DNA from: Virgibacillus ndiopensis
GTDB taxonomy: Bacteria > Bacillota > Bacilli > Bacillales > Amphibacillaceae
DNA length: 64,000 nt
Reading direction: 5' to 3'
Assembly (NCBI RefSeq): GCF_900187325.1
Contig: NZ_FZMZ01000006.1
Span: 372,001 to 436,000 of the forward strand
Positions 16,809 to 26,336 of this stretch are shown piece by piece. The translations under genes were made by a program, and so were the position numbers. The first letter of the stretch is position 1. Each line of letters opens with the position of its first letter. The notes under the pieces were generated by a model. That model saw only the letters and a list, made by a program, of their open reading frames with translations, was not told the DNA's origin and did not search any database.

Positions 16809-16827
16809 AAACAGGCTAACTAGGTGG

Positions 16828-16859
16828 AACGTGTCTATTTTATATAGATGCGTTTTTTT
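16828..16859 (+). terminator. Terminator of rlmN
   Basis: An AACG...TCTAT/ATAGA...CGTT hairpin with two weak central pairs, followed by TTTTTTTA. Confidence 0.7.
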
Positions 16860-16877
16860 ATGGGCTCTTTTTGCATA

Positions 16878-17100
16878 GTTTGTTGCTATTTATAGAAAAT
16901 ACGACATAACTCGAAATCTTGTTTGCACGCTGCGACCACTACGGGAAAATACTACGCTTAGTAAAGCATATATTTTTTTAAAAGCAGCCCGTATTCATGT
17001 AGATTTCTGGGGGATGAGAGGCATCAGTGAGACTCCTGAGTGCGTTAGCATGAGGAGGATTTCCAGCCGCCAAGAATGCGCGAAGTAGTTACGGATGCGG
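16878..17100. repeat. MITE-like dispersed repeat, decayed copy 3
   Basis: The left edge TTTGTTGCTATTTATAGAAAA resembles 5504-5524 and the edge near 27877. The core at about 17000-17075 (gggggatgagaggcatcagtgag) matches the core at 38036-38055 in the same orientation. No gene is visible in the gap 16809-17274; open frames here have no ribosome site. Confidence 0.5.
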
Positions 17101-17274
17101 GTCAAAATGCAATAAAATATGCGAATAAACACAGCATTTACATCGCAGATTTTATCAACTATTAAATAAGATTCAGCATGTGAAGAAGCAATAATCATCT
17201 AGAAAACTGCCATTTTATAACATAATTTATTACAGGATAAGCAAACTAAAAAATACATAATGGAGGGTGAATTA

Positions 17275-18285
17275 ATGGAACAAAATAAAAGACTTACATC
17301 TGCTGAACTATCACAGCTTTGGACTTCCTATATGAATGATAGTATGGCAATTTGTGTAATTAGTTATTTTTTAACCTATGTAGAAGACGAAGAAGTTCAT
17401 TCTGTTTTACATGATGCATTAGCGCTATCGGAAAAACATCTGGAAGAGATTACAGATATTTTTAATACTGTTAATCAGCCAATTCCTCAAGGGTTTACGG
17501 ACAGCGATGTTGATTTAAAAGCTCCACGTTTGTTTTCCGATACGTTTTCGCTTATCTATTTACAGAATATGGCTCGGTTAGGATTAATGGCTTATAGTTT
17601 AGCTTTCCCCCTAATGACACGAAAGGATGTTATTAATTATTATGATAAATGTTTGGCCTCTTCTGCAAAATTGATAACAAAACTTACTGATATTATGTTA
17701 AGGCGAGGTATATATTCTAGGTCACCATATATACCAACCACAGAACAGGTTGAATTTATTGAGAACCAGGGTTATATGCATGGTTATTTTGCCAAGCGTC
17801 GACCTGTAAACTCGGTTGAAATTACTGCAATATTTGTATGTTTAATGTCTAATATATTTGGTAAGGTTCTGTTAACTGGGTATGCACAGGTTGCCAAATC
17901 AAAGAAAGTGAGAGAATACATGTCACGAGGTGTGAAAATAGCTACAAAGCAAACGGAAGTCTTAGAAAGTATCTTAAAAGAGGGTAGTCTTTCATCACCA
18001 TCTACTTGGGATTCAGAGGTTACGACATCGACTGTTGCTCCGTTTTCGGATAAATTGATGATGTATCATACACGGGCATTAAGCGTTGCAAGTATTGCTA
18101 ACTATGGGGCTGCAACATCGACAGCAATGAGGCATGACTTAATACCGCACTTTTTCCGGCTTACAACTGAAATGGGGAAATTCGGTGATGATGGTGCCGA
18201 GTTAATGATTGAACATAACTGGTTTGAGGAACCTCCAAGTGCACCAGATCGGAAAAGGATTGTTCGTGAGAGGAAGAAAGAGTAA
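17275..18285 (+). CDS. DUF3231 family protein
   Basis: A 336-residue protein starting at ATG 17275 after ggagggtgaatta. It consists of two similar all-helical halves (about 5-165 and 180-335), each with a ferritin-like pattern: LSQLWTSYMNDSMAICVISYFL and ITAIFVCLMSNIFGKVLLTGYA, LALSEKHLEEITDIF and RGVKIATKQTEVLESIL. This is the layout of the DUF3231 family, common in spore-forming Bacillaceae and sometimes linked to coat proteins. No enzymatic residues are evident. Single-gene unit with a strong terminator. Confidence 0.8.
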   Translation: MEQNKRLTSAELSQLWTSYMNDSMAICVISYFLTYVEDEEVHSVLHDALALSEKHLEEITDIFNTVNQPIPQGFTDSDVDLKAPRLFSDTFSLIYLQNMARLGLMAYSLAFPLMTRKDVINYYDKCLASSAKLITKLTDIMLRRGIYSRSPYIPTTEQVEFIENQGYMHGYFAKRRPVNSVEITAIFVCLMSNIFGKVLLTGYAQVAKSKKVREYMSRGVKIATKQTEVLESILKEGSLSSPSTWDSEVTTSTVAPFSDKLMMYHTRALSVASIANYGAATSTAMRHDLIPHFFRLTTEMGKFGDDGAELMIEHNWFEEPPSAPDRKRIVRERKKE

Positions 18286-18321
18286 GCGATATACAACATA
18301 ACTTTTTTAAATTGAATAAAT

Positions 18322-18362
18322 CGCATGAAATCAATTTTAAAATCTTGATTTCATGCGGTTTT
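18322..18362 (+). terminator. Terminator after the DUF3231 gene
   Basis: CGCATGAAATCAA pairs perfectly with TTGATTTCATGCG around a 10-nt loop, followed by gttttagttt. Confidence 0.85.
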
Positions 18363-18489
18363 AGTTTGGCGATTAGAATTAGAACTTTTTAATTTTTCAC
18401 TTATGACTATGCCTCATTAGTTATTTTATTTACAGTATTTCTCCACTTATTAAGAAATTTACTTAAGTAATTGGTTAAATTATTACACC

Positions 18490-18515
18490 GTTTATTTCCA
18501 TGGTCTAAAGGGAAG
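18490..18515 (+). promoter_or_regulatory. Sigma-B-type promoter of katE
   Basis: GTTTAT, a 14-bp spacer and GGGAAG match the general-stress sigma-B pattern (GTTTAA, 12-15 bp, GGGWAW). It is 53 bp upstream of the catalase start; B. subtilis katE is itself a sigma-B gene. Confidence 0.7.
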
Positions 18516-18567
18516 GCATTGTATATAGATTCATTTAACAATTAACTTTAAGGGGAGGACTTATAGA

Positions 18568-20610
18568 ATGAGTGACGATCGCAAAGTTAATAAGAATAGT
18601 AAAAATGAACAGCTGAACATGTACAGAGTGGATGATAAGGATAAGAAAATGACGACTAACCAAGGGTTAAAAGTATCAGAGGATGCGTTTTCTTTAAAAG
18701 CTGGTGAACGTGGGCCAACGTTAATGGAGGATTTTCATTTTCGAGAAAAGATGACCCATTTTGATCATGAACGGATTCCTGAGCGTGTTGTGCACGCTAG
18801 GGGTTATGCAGCACATGGTGAGTTTGAACTCTATGAATCAATGAAAAAGTACACAAAGGCAAAATTTCTACAGGAGCCAGGTTCAAAGACTCCTGTATTT
18901 GTCAGGTTTTCAACGGTGGCAGGGTCACGCGGATCTGGTGAACTTGCGAGGGATGTACGAGGGTTCGCTACGAAGTTCTATACAGAAGAAGGTAATTATG
19001 ATTTGGTAGGTAACAATATGCCAGTCTTTTTTATACAAGATGCTATAAAATTTCCTGATTTGGTACATGCGGTAAAGCCCGAACCCCATAACGAGATCCC
19101 GCAAGCAGCGACAGCGCATGATACATTTTGGGATTTTGTTGCTAATAACCAGGAGTCTGCACATATGATTATGTGGGCTATGTCTGATCGGGCAATACCG
19201 CGGAGCTTTCGCATGATGGAAGGATTCGGTGTTCATACATTTCGCTTTGTGAATGAAGAAGGACAAGCCTACTTTGTTAAATTTCATTGGAAGCCGACAC
19301 TGGGAGCACATTCTGTTGTATGGGATGAGGCACAAAAGATTAATGGTAAAAACCCTGATTTTCATCGTGCTGATTTGTACGAGTCAATTGATAATGGTGA
19401 TTTTCCTGAGTATGAATTAGGTGTGCAGATTATTGACGAAGCGGATGAATTTAAGTTTGACTTTGATATTTTAGATCCGACAAAAATTTGGCCAGAGGAA
19501 GAGGTACCGGTAAAAATAATTGGTAAAATGACGTTGAATCGTAATGTGGACAATGTCTTTGCAGAAACGGAACAAGTAGCATTCCATCCTGGGAGTGTTG
19601 TGCCAGGAATTGACTTTTCCAATGACCCACTGCTACAAGGAAGGTTATTTTCTTATACAGATACCCAATTATTTCGACTTGGTGGACCTAATTTTCATGA
19701 ATTACCAATCAATCGTCCAGTATGCCCATTCCACAATAATCAACGTGATGGGTATGGAAGGCAAACGATTAATAAGGGCCAGGTAAGCTATCATAACAAT
19801 TCCCTAGCTGCGAATACTCCGGAGACTGCAAAGGAAGATGAGGGCGGATATGTGCATTATCAAGAAAAAATGGAGGGTAGAAAGGTTAGGGCTCGTAGTA
19901 ATAGCTTTAAAGACCACTTTTCTCAGGCAGTTATGTTTTGGAATAGTATGAGTGATGTTGAAAAAGAACATATCAAAGACGCATTTAGTTTTGAACTTGG
20001 TATGGTACAAAGTAAGTCCATACAACAGCAGATTGTGGATATGTTTGCCAACGTTGATTTAGAATTGGCTAAAACTATTGCTGGCAATATCGGTGTTACA
20101 GAACCGCAAAGCGGTGGATCTAGTATAACGAAATCATCTCCAGCGTTAAGCCAGGAAAATATGACCAAAAAGCCTAATACACGTAAAGTGGCAGTACTGA
20201 TTGGAGATGGATTTGAAGAGAAAGAGGTCAAATCTGTTTTGGATGTATTGAAATCAGGTGGTGTGCAACCTGAAATCATTAGTGAAAAATTAGGTAGACT
20301 AGAAGGGACTGATGGTTTGCAGTTAGAAGTTGACCATACCTTTTTAACAGGTGAATCCGTCTTGTTCGATGCTGTTTATGCAGTCGGAGGAGCTAATATT
20401 AATGATAAATTCTGTGAGGATGCACAGTACTTTATCAATGAAGCGTTTGCTCATTTTAAGCCAATTGGTGCTTCACAGAGCGGAGATAAGTGGGTGAAGA
20501 ATATAATCGATAAACCAGGTGTCATTACAAGTAATAACACGAAGTCATTCGCCTCCACCTTTGTAGAAGCCATTGCGTCACATCGTTATTGGAGTCGTCA
20601 AGTAAGCTAA
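18568..20610 (+). CDS. katE: Large-subunit (clade 2) monofunctional catalase, KatE/HPII type
   Basis: Haem catalase that dismutates hydrogen peroxide. Its 680 residues match the large-subunit class. The catalytic His76 lies in RVVHARGYAAHG, the distal Asn in GNNMPVFF (149-150), and the haem-ligand Tyr in GRLFSYTDTQLFRLG (around 360). After the ~500-residue catalase core comes a linker and a C-terminal DJ-1/PfpI-like flavodoxin domain (about 534-680; VAVLIGDGFEEKEVKSVLDVL), typical of HPII enzymes. Ribosome site aaggggagga. A sigma-B-like promoter precedes it, so expression is probably part of the general stress response. Confidence 0.95.
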   Translation: MSDDRKVNKNSKNEQLNMYRVDDKDKKMTTNQGLKVSEDAFSLKAGERGPTLMEDFHFREKMTHFDHERIPERVVHARGYAAHGEFELYESMKKYTKAKFLQEPGSKTPVFVRFSTVAGSRGSGELARDVRGFATKFYTEEGNYDLVGNNMPVFFIQDAIKFPDLVHAVKPEPHNEIPQAATAHDTFWDFVANNQESAHMIMWAMSDRAIPRSFRMMEGFGVHTFRFVNEEGQAYFVKFHWKPTLGAHSVVWDEAQKINGKNPDFHRADLYESIDNGDFPEYELGVQIIDEADEFKFDFDILDPTKIWPEEEVPVKIIGKMTLNRNVDNVFAETEQVAFHPGSVVPGIDFSNDPLLQGRLFSYTDTQLFRLGGPNFHELPINRPVCPFHNNQRDGYGRQTINKGQVSYHNNSLAANTPETAKEDEGGYVHYQEKMEGRKVRARSNSFKDHFSQAVMFWNSMSDVEKEHIKDAFSFELGMVQSKSIQQQIVDMFANVDLELAKTIAGNIGVTEPQSGGSSITKSSPALSQENMTKKPNTRKVAVLIGDGFEEKEVKSVLDVLKSGGVQPEIISEKLGRLEGTDGLQLEVDHTFLTGESVLFDAVYAVGGANINDKFCEDAQYFINEAFAHFKPIGASQSGDKWVKNIIDKPGVITSNNTKSFASTFVEAIASHRYWSRQVS

Positions 20611-20612
20611 CT

Positions 20613-20660
20613 GTTAGTAACCGTGAGAGACTTTGTTTGTCTCTCTGGTTACTAGTTAAC
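20613..20660 (+). terminator. Long hairpin after katE
   Basis: GTTAGTAACC-GTGAGAGAC pairs with GTCTCTCT-GGTTACTAGTTAAC; only a short T-poor tail follows, so it may act as terminator or as mRNA stabiliser. Confidence 0.6.
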
Positions 20661-21005
20661 TTCCAATCTTTCGTTAATGCACAAAAAAAGGGAAGGATAC
20701 TAGATAGGGAACGAGAAAGTTTTAACAAATGTATTCCATTCCTATCTATCCTTATACCTTCTAAAGTAACAGCAATTATGACAGCAGACATAAAAATAAT
20801 AGTAATAAATATATTATTTGCGTTCCTCTCTGTACGTTACCCCTCCTTAATAGATTATCTATTACTAATATACTAATTCTAATACAACTGTATATATATA
20901 TTTTAATAATTAATGTTTGATTCGTTCTTTACCCCTATTGCAATTCTCTTTTGACAGAAGTATTTGGACTGAGTTTATAGGGTCTATAGTTTCTTTGATA
21001 TCTAT

Positions 21006-21136
21006 TGTATACAAAAATGTTTGCATGTATACAATATGAAAACTTAGAGACTGCAATCACGTGCACATGTTTACAAATAAGTATACATGTTGTCATGGCG
21101 GCGAATGCTGAAATGTACACAAGTAAACAAATAAGA
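21006..21136. repeat. Candidate partition centromere (parC-like) of short repeats
   Basis: About six copies of an 8-bp near-palindrome, TGTWTACA or close variants: TGTATACA at 21006 and 21026, TGTTTACA at 21068, AGTATACA near 21080, TGTACACA at 21114, and AGTAAACA at 21122. Two are followed by AATAAG. The first two are 20 bp apart and the third 42 bp on. They lie ~90-220 bp upstream of parM, where type II systems keep the ParR-binding centromere that doubles as operator. From 20661 to 21005 nothing else is seen. Confidence 0.5.
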
Positions 21137-21225
21137 AAACACGATAAAAGTCGGATTGATAATTTTCTAGTAATCTATTAAAGTGATAATGTAAGTCATT
21201 TTCATACTGGAGGGGAATCACTATC

Positions 21226-22398
21226 ATGACAAAAACAAGAATTGCAGCAGTTGACGTAGGAAATGATGCAGTAAAAGCAAACTTTGGAAAGCTGGAAAAC
21301 GAACTATACATTCCAAACGTTGTCGCACAGGATATGGAAGATCGACCTGTCATCGGAATAGAGGATTTGGACGAGAAGGAGCCGGTGGATAATTTACATA
21401 TTCGATTGCATTCACCAGCTTTAGAAGAGAACAATGTTGTTTATCGTGTAGGTAATCTTGCAACGAAAACAAATAACTCAACGGAACTGGACCCAGGAAG
21501 CAGTAAATCAGAAGAGGATCAAACGTTAGTTATGTTATTTGCATCAATTGCACTTGATGCGGTTAGCAGCGGGGCTTTTAAGGAGAAAAATAATGTAATA
21601 GACGCAAATTATACTTTAGGATCGGGGTTACCGCTACGAGAGGTTAAAGAAGGTAAGGATGTCGGTTATCGTTCGCAACTATTAGGGTCAGTACACCAAG
21701 TAGAATTTTTAGTAACACCACGATACCAAGGGAAAAAGATTAATATTAAATTTGACGAAGTAAAGATTTATCCAGAAGGTTTTGCAGCATATGTTAACTT
21801 GATTATGGATAATGAATTAAAGGTTATTAATAAGGAATTAATTGATAAACAAATTTTAATTCAGGATATTGGTGGGCTTTCAACTGATATCGCAGTTATT
21901 CGTAATCGTAATGTTGACGATGATAAGGCACAAGGATTTAACCTCGGTGTAGCGGAATCATTAGAGGAAATTCGTGAAGAAATCAGGTCTCGACATGGGA
22001 TAGAGTTAGACAGCCGTCGTGATGTTGTTGACATTATTACTCGTAAAAATGACCGACACCACATTATGGTAAAAGGTAGTCGTACCAACGTTCATGATAT
22101 TACTGATCATATACTATTAGAACTTGCTAAGAAGGAATACCGCTTTTTAAGGAACGTATGGGCTAAAAATTCACAATCAGAGATTTGCTATTTTGTCGGT
22201 GGTGGTTCGGCAGTTTTAAAAGATTATTTGAAGGCATTAAACAATAAGCTGGATGGATTCAATATTGAATTTTTTGAAGATGAAAATGAGAGCATTTGGA
22301 TGATGGCAAATGCATATTACAAGCTGGTTACTGATTTCTTAAACAAATCTACTAAAGATCAAAAGGAAGAGGAAAAAGTAGCAGCGAAAGAAAAATAG
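21226..22398 (+). CDS. parM: ParM/StbA-family actin-like segregation ATPase
   Basis: Actin-like protein of 390 residues that polymerises with ATP to push apart DNA copies held by ParR. The phosphate-1 loop VDVGNDAVKANFGK is at residues 9-22; phosphate-2 is QDIGGLSTDIAV (about 217-228); the adenosine motif is YFVGGGSAVLKDYL (about 324-337). It ends in a charged tail. Start ATG follows ggaggggaa. Six bases after its stop begins a small gene with ParR features. No replication, integrase or phage gene is nearby, so this looks like a chromosomal copy of a plasmid-type system. Partition could be its role, or a domesticated filament function. Confidence 0.85.
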   Translation: MTKTRIAAVDVGNDAVKANFGKLENELYIPNVVAQDMEDRPVIGIEDLDEKEPVDNLHIRLHSPALEENNVVYRVGNLATKTNNSTELDPGSSKSEEDQTLVMLFASIALDAVSSGAFKEKNNVIDANYTLGSGLPLREVKEGKDVGYRSQLLGSVHQVEFLVTPRYQGKKINIKFDEVKIYPEGFAAYVNLIMDNELKVINKELIDKQILIQDIGGLSTDIAVIRNRNVDDDKAQGFNLGVAESLEEIREEIRSRHGIELDSRRDVVDIITRKNDRHHIMVKGSRTNVHDITDHILLELAKKEYRFLRNVWAKNSQSEICYFVGGGSAVLKDYLKALNNKLDGFNIEFFEDENESIWMMANAYYKLVTDFLNKSTKDQKEEEKVAAKEK

Positions 22399-22407
22399 GG
22401 TGATATG

Positions 22408-22989
22408 ATGGGTGATACGAAAAAAAGTATAGAGCGGGGACAATCCATAACCTTTCGTGTTCCTTCTGATACACCTGATTATTTAATAAAACAATTGCAA
22501 AAGCTTAAGGAAACAGAACGAAGAAATTTCTCCAGTCAAATCGCTCAATTTGTTCTAAAAGGGGTTAACGAGACATTTGCAAAAGAACGCGAAACCATCA
22601 CAATCCCATTGCCGAAACAGCTAACAAAGGAGCAGAAGAGCTGGTTGAAGCATGAACATTCAGAAGCGTTGATTGGAAGTATTTTATACCAGTTATTGAA
22701 CGATCCAATGCGTGCAACAACGCTGCTCGCAGCATTAAATAGTAATTCGTCCAATATTGATGAGGCACTGTATTTGCAGGAGAATATGGATTTGTCTGCT
22801 GCAGCCGAAGCCGAAGATTTGGTAGAGAGACAAATAGAAGATTCAACTAGCGAAGAAACACTAGACGACCTTGGGGATGTATCAATGGATAGTTTACAAG
22901 GTATGTTAGACGAGGATTCTAGTGAAGAAGCTAATGATGAAGAAGATGATAATCCATTAGGTGACTTTTTCTCAAGGATGAATCAATAG
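22408..22989 (+). CDS. ParR-like DNA-binding adaptor
   Basis: A 193-residue protein starting at ATG 22408 (or 22405) after agggtgat. Residues 8-60 (RGQSITFRVPSDTPDYLIKQ, LQKLKETERRNFSSQIAQFVL) have the strand-helix-helix form of a ribbon-helix-helix DNA-binding domain. After a middle helical region comes a very acidic, flexible tail (DEDSSEEANDEEDDN) ending in a short amphipathic peptide (PLGDFFSRMNQ), which is how ParR proteins cap ParM filaments. The pairing with ParM and upstream repeats supports the call, although sequence similarity within ParR is always low. Confidence 0.65.
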   Translation: MGDTKKSIERGQSITFRVPSDTPDYLIKQLQKLKETERRNFSSQIAQFVLKGVNETFAKERETITIPLPKQLTKEQKSWLKHEHSEALIGSILYQLLNDPMRATTLLAALNSNSSNIDEALYLQENMDLSAAAEAEDLVERQIEDSTSEETLDDLGDVSMDSLQGMLDEDSSEEANDEEDDNPLGDFFSRMNQ

Positions 22990-23069
22990 TAAAATTACAT
23001 GCTCAGGAGTTTACGCTTTTGGGCACTTTTTTTGTGTGGAGCTGATTAGAGTTGAAACGTTACACCACA

Positions 23070-23102
23070 AATAACCCCTCCCTATAAACGAGAGGGGTTA
23101 TT
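23070..23102. terminator. Bidirectional terminator between parR and fdhD
   Basis: AATAACCCCTC pairs with GAGGGGTTATT around a 10-nt loop, in the gap between convergent genes. Confidence 0.8.
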
Positions 23103-23103
23103 C

Positions 23104-23898
23104 TTAATTCACTTCAAAAATCCGATATGGATGCGTATATACATTCATTTTATTACCACGCACAAAGCCAATTGTTGTAATTCCCAAGTCATTAGCTAAT
23201 TTTAGTGCGAGATCTGTTGGTGCAGATTTGGATATAAGTATTCCTACACCAATTTTTGAAATTTTCAATAAAACCTCCGATGAGATCCGACCACTAAAGG
23301 CAATTAATTTATCGTGCAAAGGTATTTTATCTTGTAGTATTTGGCCGTAAATTTTATCCAAAGCATTGTGTCTTCCAATATCTGTTCGAATGCTAAAGAT
23401 TTTATTTGGTGTGCACAGTGCTGTGTTATGTACCCCACCAGTTCTTTGGAATTGTTCAGATTGTATTTGTAATTGTTTCATTAAGTCATAACACTGGTCA
23501 ACCGTTATGGACAAACGACTTGCAATTGTTTTCGCTGTTTTAACATCACTTTTGAAATAAAACTGGCGACTTTTACCACAGCATGATCCGATAAACCGTT
23601 TTGAATGTTCGTGTTGGACCTCAGTAAGAGGTTTGTCAATTTCAACGTATGCGAATCCAAGTTGCTTATCTACGTGTAGAGTGTTGATTTCATCAGTATA
23701 ACGAATGACCCCTTCGGATGCGAGAATCCCGATTAAAAGTTCTTCAATATCCGTCGGTGTACAAACAACTGTAGCAAATTCCTCGCCATTTAACATGATT
23801 GTAAGAGGGAATTCAGTTGCAATTTCTTCTTTTTCTTTTGAAAAGGAGTCACCATCAAATCGAATAATTTCCCACCCATATTGTGTGGTATCGTTCAT
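23104..23898 (-). CDS. fdhD: Formate dehydrogenase accessory sulfurtransferase FdhD
   Basis: FdhD passes sulfur from the cysteine desulfurase to the molybdenum cofactor so that formate dehydrogenase becomes active. The 264-residue protein has the cysteine-bearing loop FIGSCCGKSRQF (about 115-126), the GGVHNTALC and RTDIGRHNALDKIYG motifs, FSGRISSEVLLK and ILISKSAPTDLA. ATG 23898 is chosen because agaaggtg lies six bases before it; GTG 23907 overlaps that site. It follows the FdhF-like gene by 12 bases in the same operon, consistent with a dedicated maturation factor. Confidence 0.93.
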   Translation of the reverse strand: MNDTTQYGWEIIRFDGDSFSKEKEEIATEFPLTIMLNGEEFATVVCTPTDIEELLIGILASEGVIRYTDEINTLHVDKQLGFAYVEIDKPLTEVQHEHSKRFIGSCCGKSRQFYFKSDVKTAKTIASRLSITVDQCYDLMKQLQIQSEQFQRTGGVHNTALCTPNKIFSIRTDIGRHNALDKIYGQILQDKIPLHDKLIAFSGRISSEVLLKISKIGVGILISKSAPTDLALKLANDLGITTIGFVRGNKMNVYTHPYRIFEVN

Positions 23899-23910
23899 AT
23901 ATTTCACCTT

Positions 23911-26262
23911 CTAACTCATCTCTGTTTCTAACTCTTCCACACGTTTCTCTACATATTTTGTATCTTTATGTGCATAATAAGTTTCTGCCTTTTCTACAAT
24001 TACCGCAGTATTATATTCAGGAATACCTGCATGTTCTTCATAAACCCCTTTTGGAATTAATGCGTTTCCTTCTGGCCAGTGAACTTCAATATTACCTGAT
24101 TTTAATGATACAAATTTTGCGCGTCCATTAAATGTTCCGTGGTGATTGTATACCACGATTGCATCGCCTTCATTAATTTGATGTTTTTCGCCGTCTTCCA
24201 TATTCATCAGTACATCATAACGGTCTGCATCATTAAATGGATCCGTATCACTATAAATCATTGAATTGAATTGCTTGCCTCTCCTTGTTGTTACGTAAAA
24301 ATGACCTTCAGGTTTACGAAGCTCAGGTAGTTCAATAGGAATTAAGTTGCCTTTTCCATCTGGGGTTGGGCAAACACCATCCTCACACAACCAAGCACCG
24401 CCCCACTGAAATACATCACCGCTGTTCTTCAGGTGCTGGATGCCATTATAGTTTGGTGCGGCTTTAGCAATTTCATCACGAATTGCATAGGCATCTTTGA
24501 AATCAACTAAATGTGTATCATCTGGTTTTACCCGTTTAGCAAGGTCAACGTAGATCTCCCATTCTGGACGTGCTTCTTCGATTCGTGGGCCTTTAATCTC
24601 TGGTGAAAAATAAACCATTCGTTCTGTTGACGTAGATGTTCCGCCTCCAGGCTGCTCATACCTTGTCATAGCTGGTAAAACAATCACCGCTTCTTTTGCG
24701 TCAACGAACGTAGATGTATTAAAGATGATATCCTGATGGACTCTAATATCCATGTTCTCCAGGCACTCTTTGACAAAATCAGGATTAGGCATCGTTTCTA
24801 GAAAATTACCTCCGGACATGTAATAGAGTTTCAGTTTTCGTTCGTGATCTTCAGGTAATAAAGCATTTTCAAGAGATACACCAACAATATCACCTTGCCA
24901 ATCTGGAATATCAAAACCCCATATATCTCCTACCCGTTTTCTATTTTGTTCATTCATGCTGCCTCCCGGTAAAACAAAAGGATCGGCACCCATTTCACCA
25001 GACCCTTGCACACCTGAATGGCCCCGGATTGGCATGACACCACAATTTTCTCGACCGATAAAACCGCGAAGCATAGCAAGATTGGCAACTTGTGAGATAT
25101 TGTCGGTACCAAAACGATGTTGGGTAAGCCCCATTGACCAAACAAAAACTGCTGAATTAGATTTGGCGAGTAGTTCCGCTAGTTCTATCATACGTTCTTT
25201 TGGTATTCCTGATGATTGAACAAGCTGCTCCCATTCATAGGAAATTGCCTTATCTTTTAATTCCTTGTAGCCATTGACATGCTCGTTAATAAAATCAAAG
25301 TCAATTGCTGATCCAGGTGTCACATCTTCCATTTCAAACCAATGCTTCATGATACCATGCATGAATGCAATATCCCCGCCAATATTTACTTGATAAACAT
25401 CGTCAGCAATTTTTGTGCCGAACAATGCAGATTCTGCAATGGAAGGAATCCAGTAATTATCCATTGATGGCTCGTGATAAGGATTGATAATAATTATTTT
25501 CGTTCCTTTTCGTTTAGCAGCATACATATATTTTGTTGATACAGGCTGGTTGTTTGCTGCTACCGACCCCCAAAATACAAGAACATCAGTCCCTATCCAA
25601 TCTTTATAGTTACAGCTCGATGCCCCAATGCCAAGGGAGCGATTTAACGCTGTTTTCGAAGGGGAATGACAAATACGCGAAGCATTGTCGATATTATTTG
25701 TACCTAGAAATCGTGCAATTTTTCCAGCTGTATAATAGGATTCATTTGTAATACCGCGCGATGTTAAGTAAAAAGCAAATTGTTTTGGATCAAGTGCTTT
25801 CATTTTTGTAGCAATCGTTTCCATTGCTTCGTTCCAGGAGAGGCGTCTAAATCTATTTTCACCGGGTCTTCGAATAAGTGGATAGGGAATACGTCCTAAC
25901 TTGCGAAGCTCCGTACTACTCATTTTTCGTAGATCCTCAATATCTGCATGAACAACATTTTCTTTCATAGCAGACATTGTATTTAATCTAAGTACGTTTA
26001 ATCTAGTTGTGCACAGATGTGGCCCTTGTAATGTCTGATCCTGAAGTCCCTGAACACCTAGTGCACAGCCGTCACAGACACCTTTAGTTAAAATTCTAGT
26101 TGCATATGGAAGGTTGTCGCGATTTTCCCAAACAACTTTCATCGTATCACGAATATGATGAGGTTTAATTTTTCCTAATCCAAATGGAATTTTGCTTACC
26201 CAAAGATCTGGACTAGGTTTCTTCAATAATTTAATTGGACCTGTATGGTTTGTTTTCCCCAA
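23911..26262 (-). CDS. FdhF/YdeP-family molybdopterin oxidoreductase (formate dehydrogenase alpha-like)
   Basis: A 783-residue cytoplasmic molybdenum/tungsten bis-MGD enzyme. The N-terminal Cys set CDGCALGVQGL ... HLCTTRLN can bind a 4Fe-4S cluster or be a degenerate version. In SRICHSPSKTALNRSLG (about 197-213) the Cys sits where E. coli FdhF has selenocysteine, so it is a Cys-type enzyme. Further marks are VFWGSVAANNQPVSTKY, RGHSGVQGSGEMG and a C-terminal nucleotide-binding domain (INEGDAIVVYNHHG). No separate beta or gamma subunit is encoded. With FdhD and an OFA carrier beside it, formate oxidation is the likely role; the electron acceptor is not evident. Confidence 0.88.
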   Translation of the reverse strand: MGKTNHTGPIKLLKKPSPDLWVSKIPFGLGKIKPHHIRDTMKVVWENRDNLPYATRILTKGVCDGCALGVQGLQDQTLQGPHLCTTRLNVLRLNTMSAMKENVVHADIEDLRKMSSTELRKLGRIPYPLIRRPGENRFRRLSWNEAMETIATKMKALDPKQFAFYLTSRGITNESYYTAGKIARFLGTNNIDNASRICHSPSKTALNRSLGIGASSCNYKDWIGTDVLVFWGSVAANNQPVSTKYMYAAKRKGTKIIIINPYHEPSMDNYWIPSIAESALFGTKIADDVYQVNIGGDIAFMHGIMKHWFEMEDVTPGSAIDFDFINEHVNGYKELKDKAISYEWEQLVQSSGIPKERMIELAELLAKSNSAVFVWSMGLTQHRFGTDNISQVANLAMLRGFIGRENCGVMPIRGHSGVQGSGEMGADPFVLPGGSMNEQNRKRVGDIWGFDIPDWQGDIVGVSLENALLPEDHERKLKLYYMSGGNFLETMPNPDFVKECLENMDIRVHQDIIFNTSTFVDAKEAVIVLPAMTRYEQPGGGTSTSTERMVYFSPEIKGPRIEEARPEWEIYVDLAKRVKPDDTHLVDFKDAYAIRDEIAKAAPNYNGIQHLKNSGDVFQWGGAWLCEDGVCPTPDGKGNLIPIELPELRKPEGHFYVTTRRGKQFNSMIYSDTDPFNDADRYDVLMNMEDGEKHQINEGDAIVVYNHHGTFNGRAKFVSLKSGNIEVHWPEGNALIPKGVYEEHAGIPEYNTAVIVEKAETYYAHKDTKYVEKRVEELETEMS

Positions 26263-26291
26263 TTTTATCCCCCTTTAAATGGATTATTCGA

Positions 26292-26330
26292 CAAGCGACA
26301 GGCACCTGCATATTACAGGCGCCTGTTATT
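26292..26330 (-). terminator. Hairpin between the OFA transporter and fdhF-like genes
   Basis: AACAGGCGCCTG pairs with CAGGTGCCTGT around a 7-nt loop in the 74-bp gap. It lacks a T run, so it may be partial and help set relative expression. Confidence 0.5.
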
Positions 26331-26336
26331 TACTAT

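Noticed and set aside
21006-21136. CRISPR-like repeat array
   Set aside because: The repeats are ~8 bp, imperfect and irregularly spaced, with no cas genes; a ParR-binding centromere fits better.
21226-22989. Integrated plasmid or prophage
   Set aside because: No integrase, replication, mobilisation or phage structural gene and no flanking attachment repeats were seen around parM/parR.
23911-26262. Selenocysteine-containing formate dehydrogenase
   Set aside because: There is no in-frame TGA; the equivalent position is a normal Cys codon in RICHSP.
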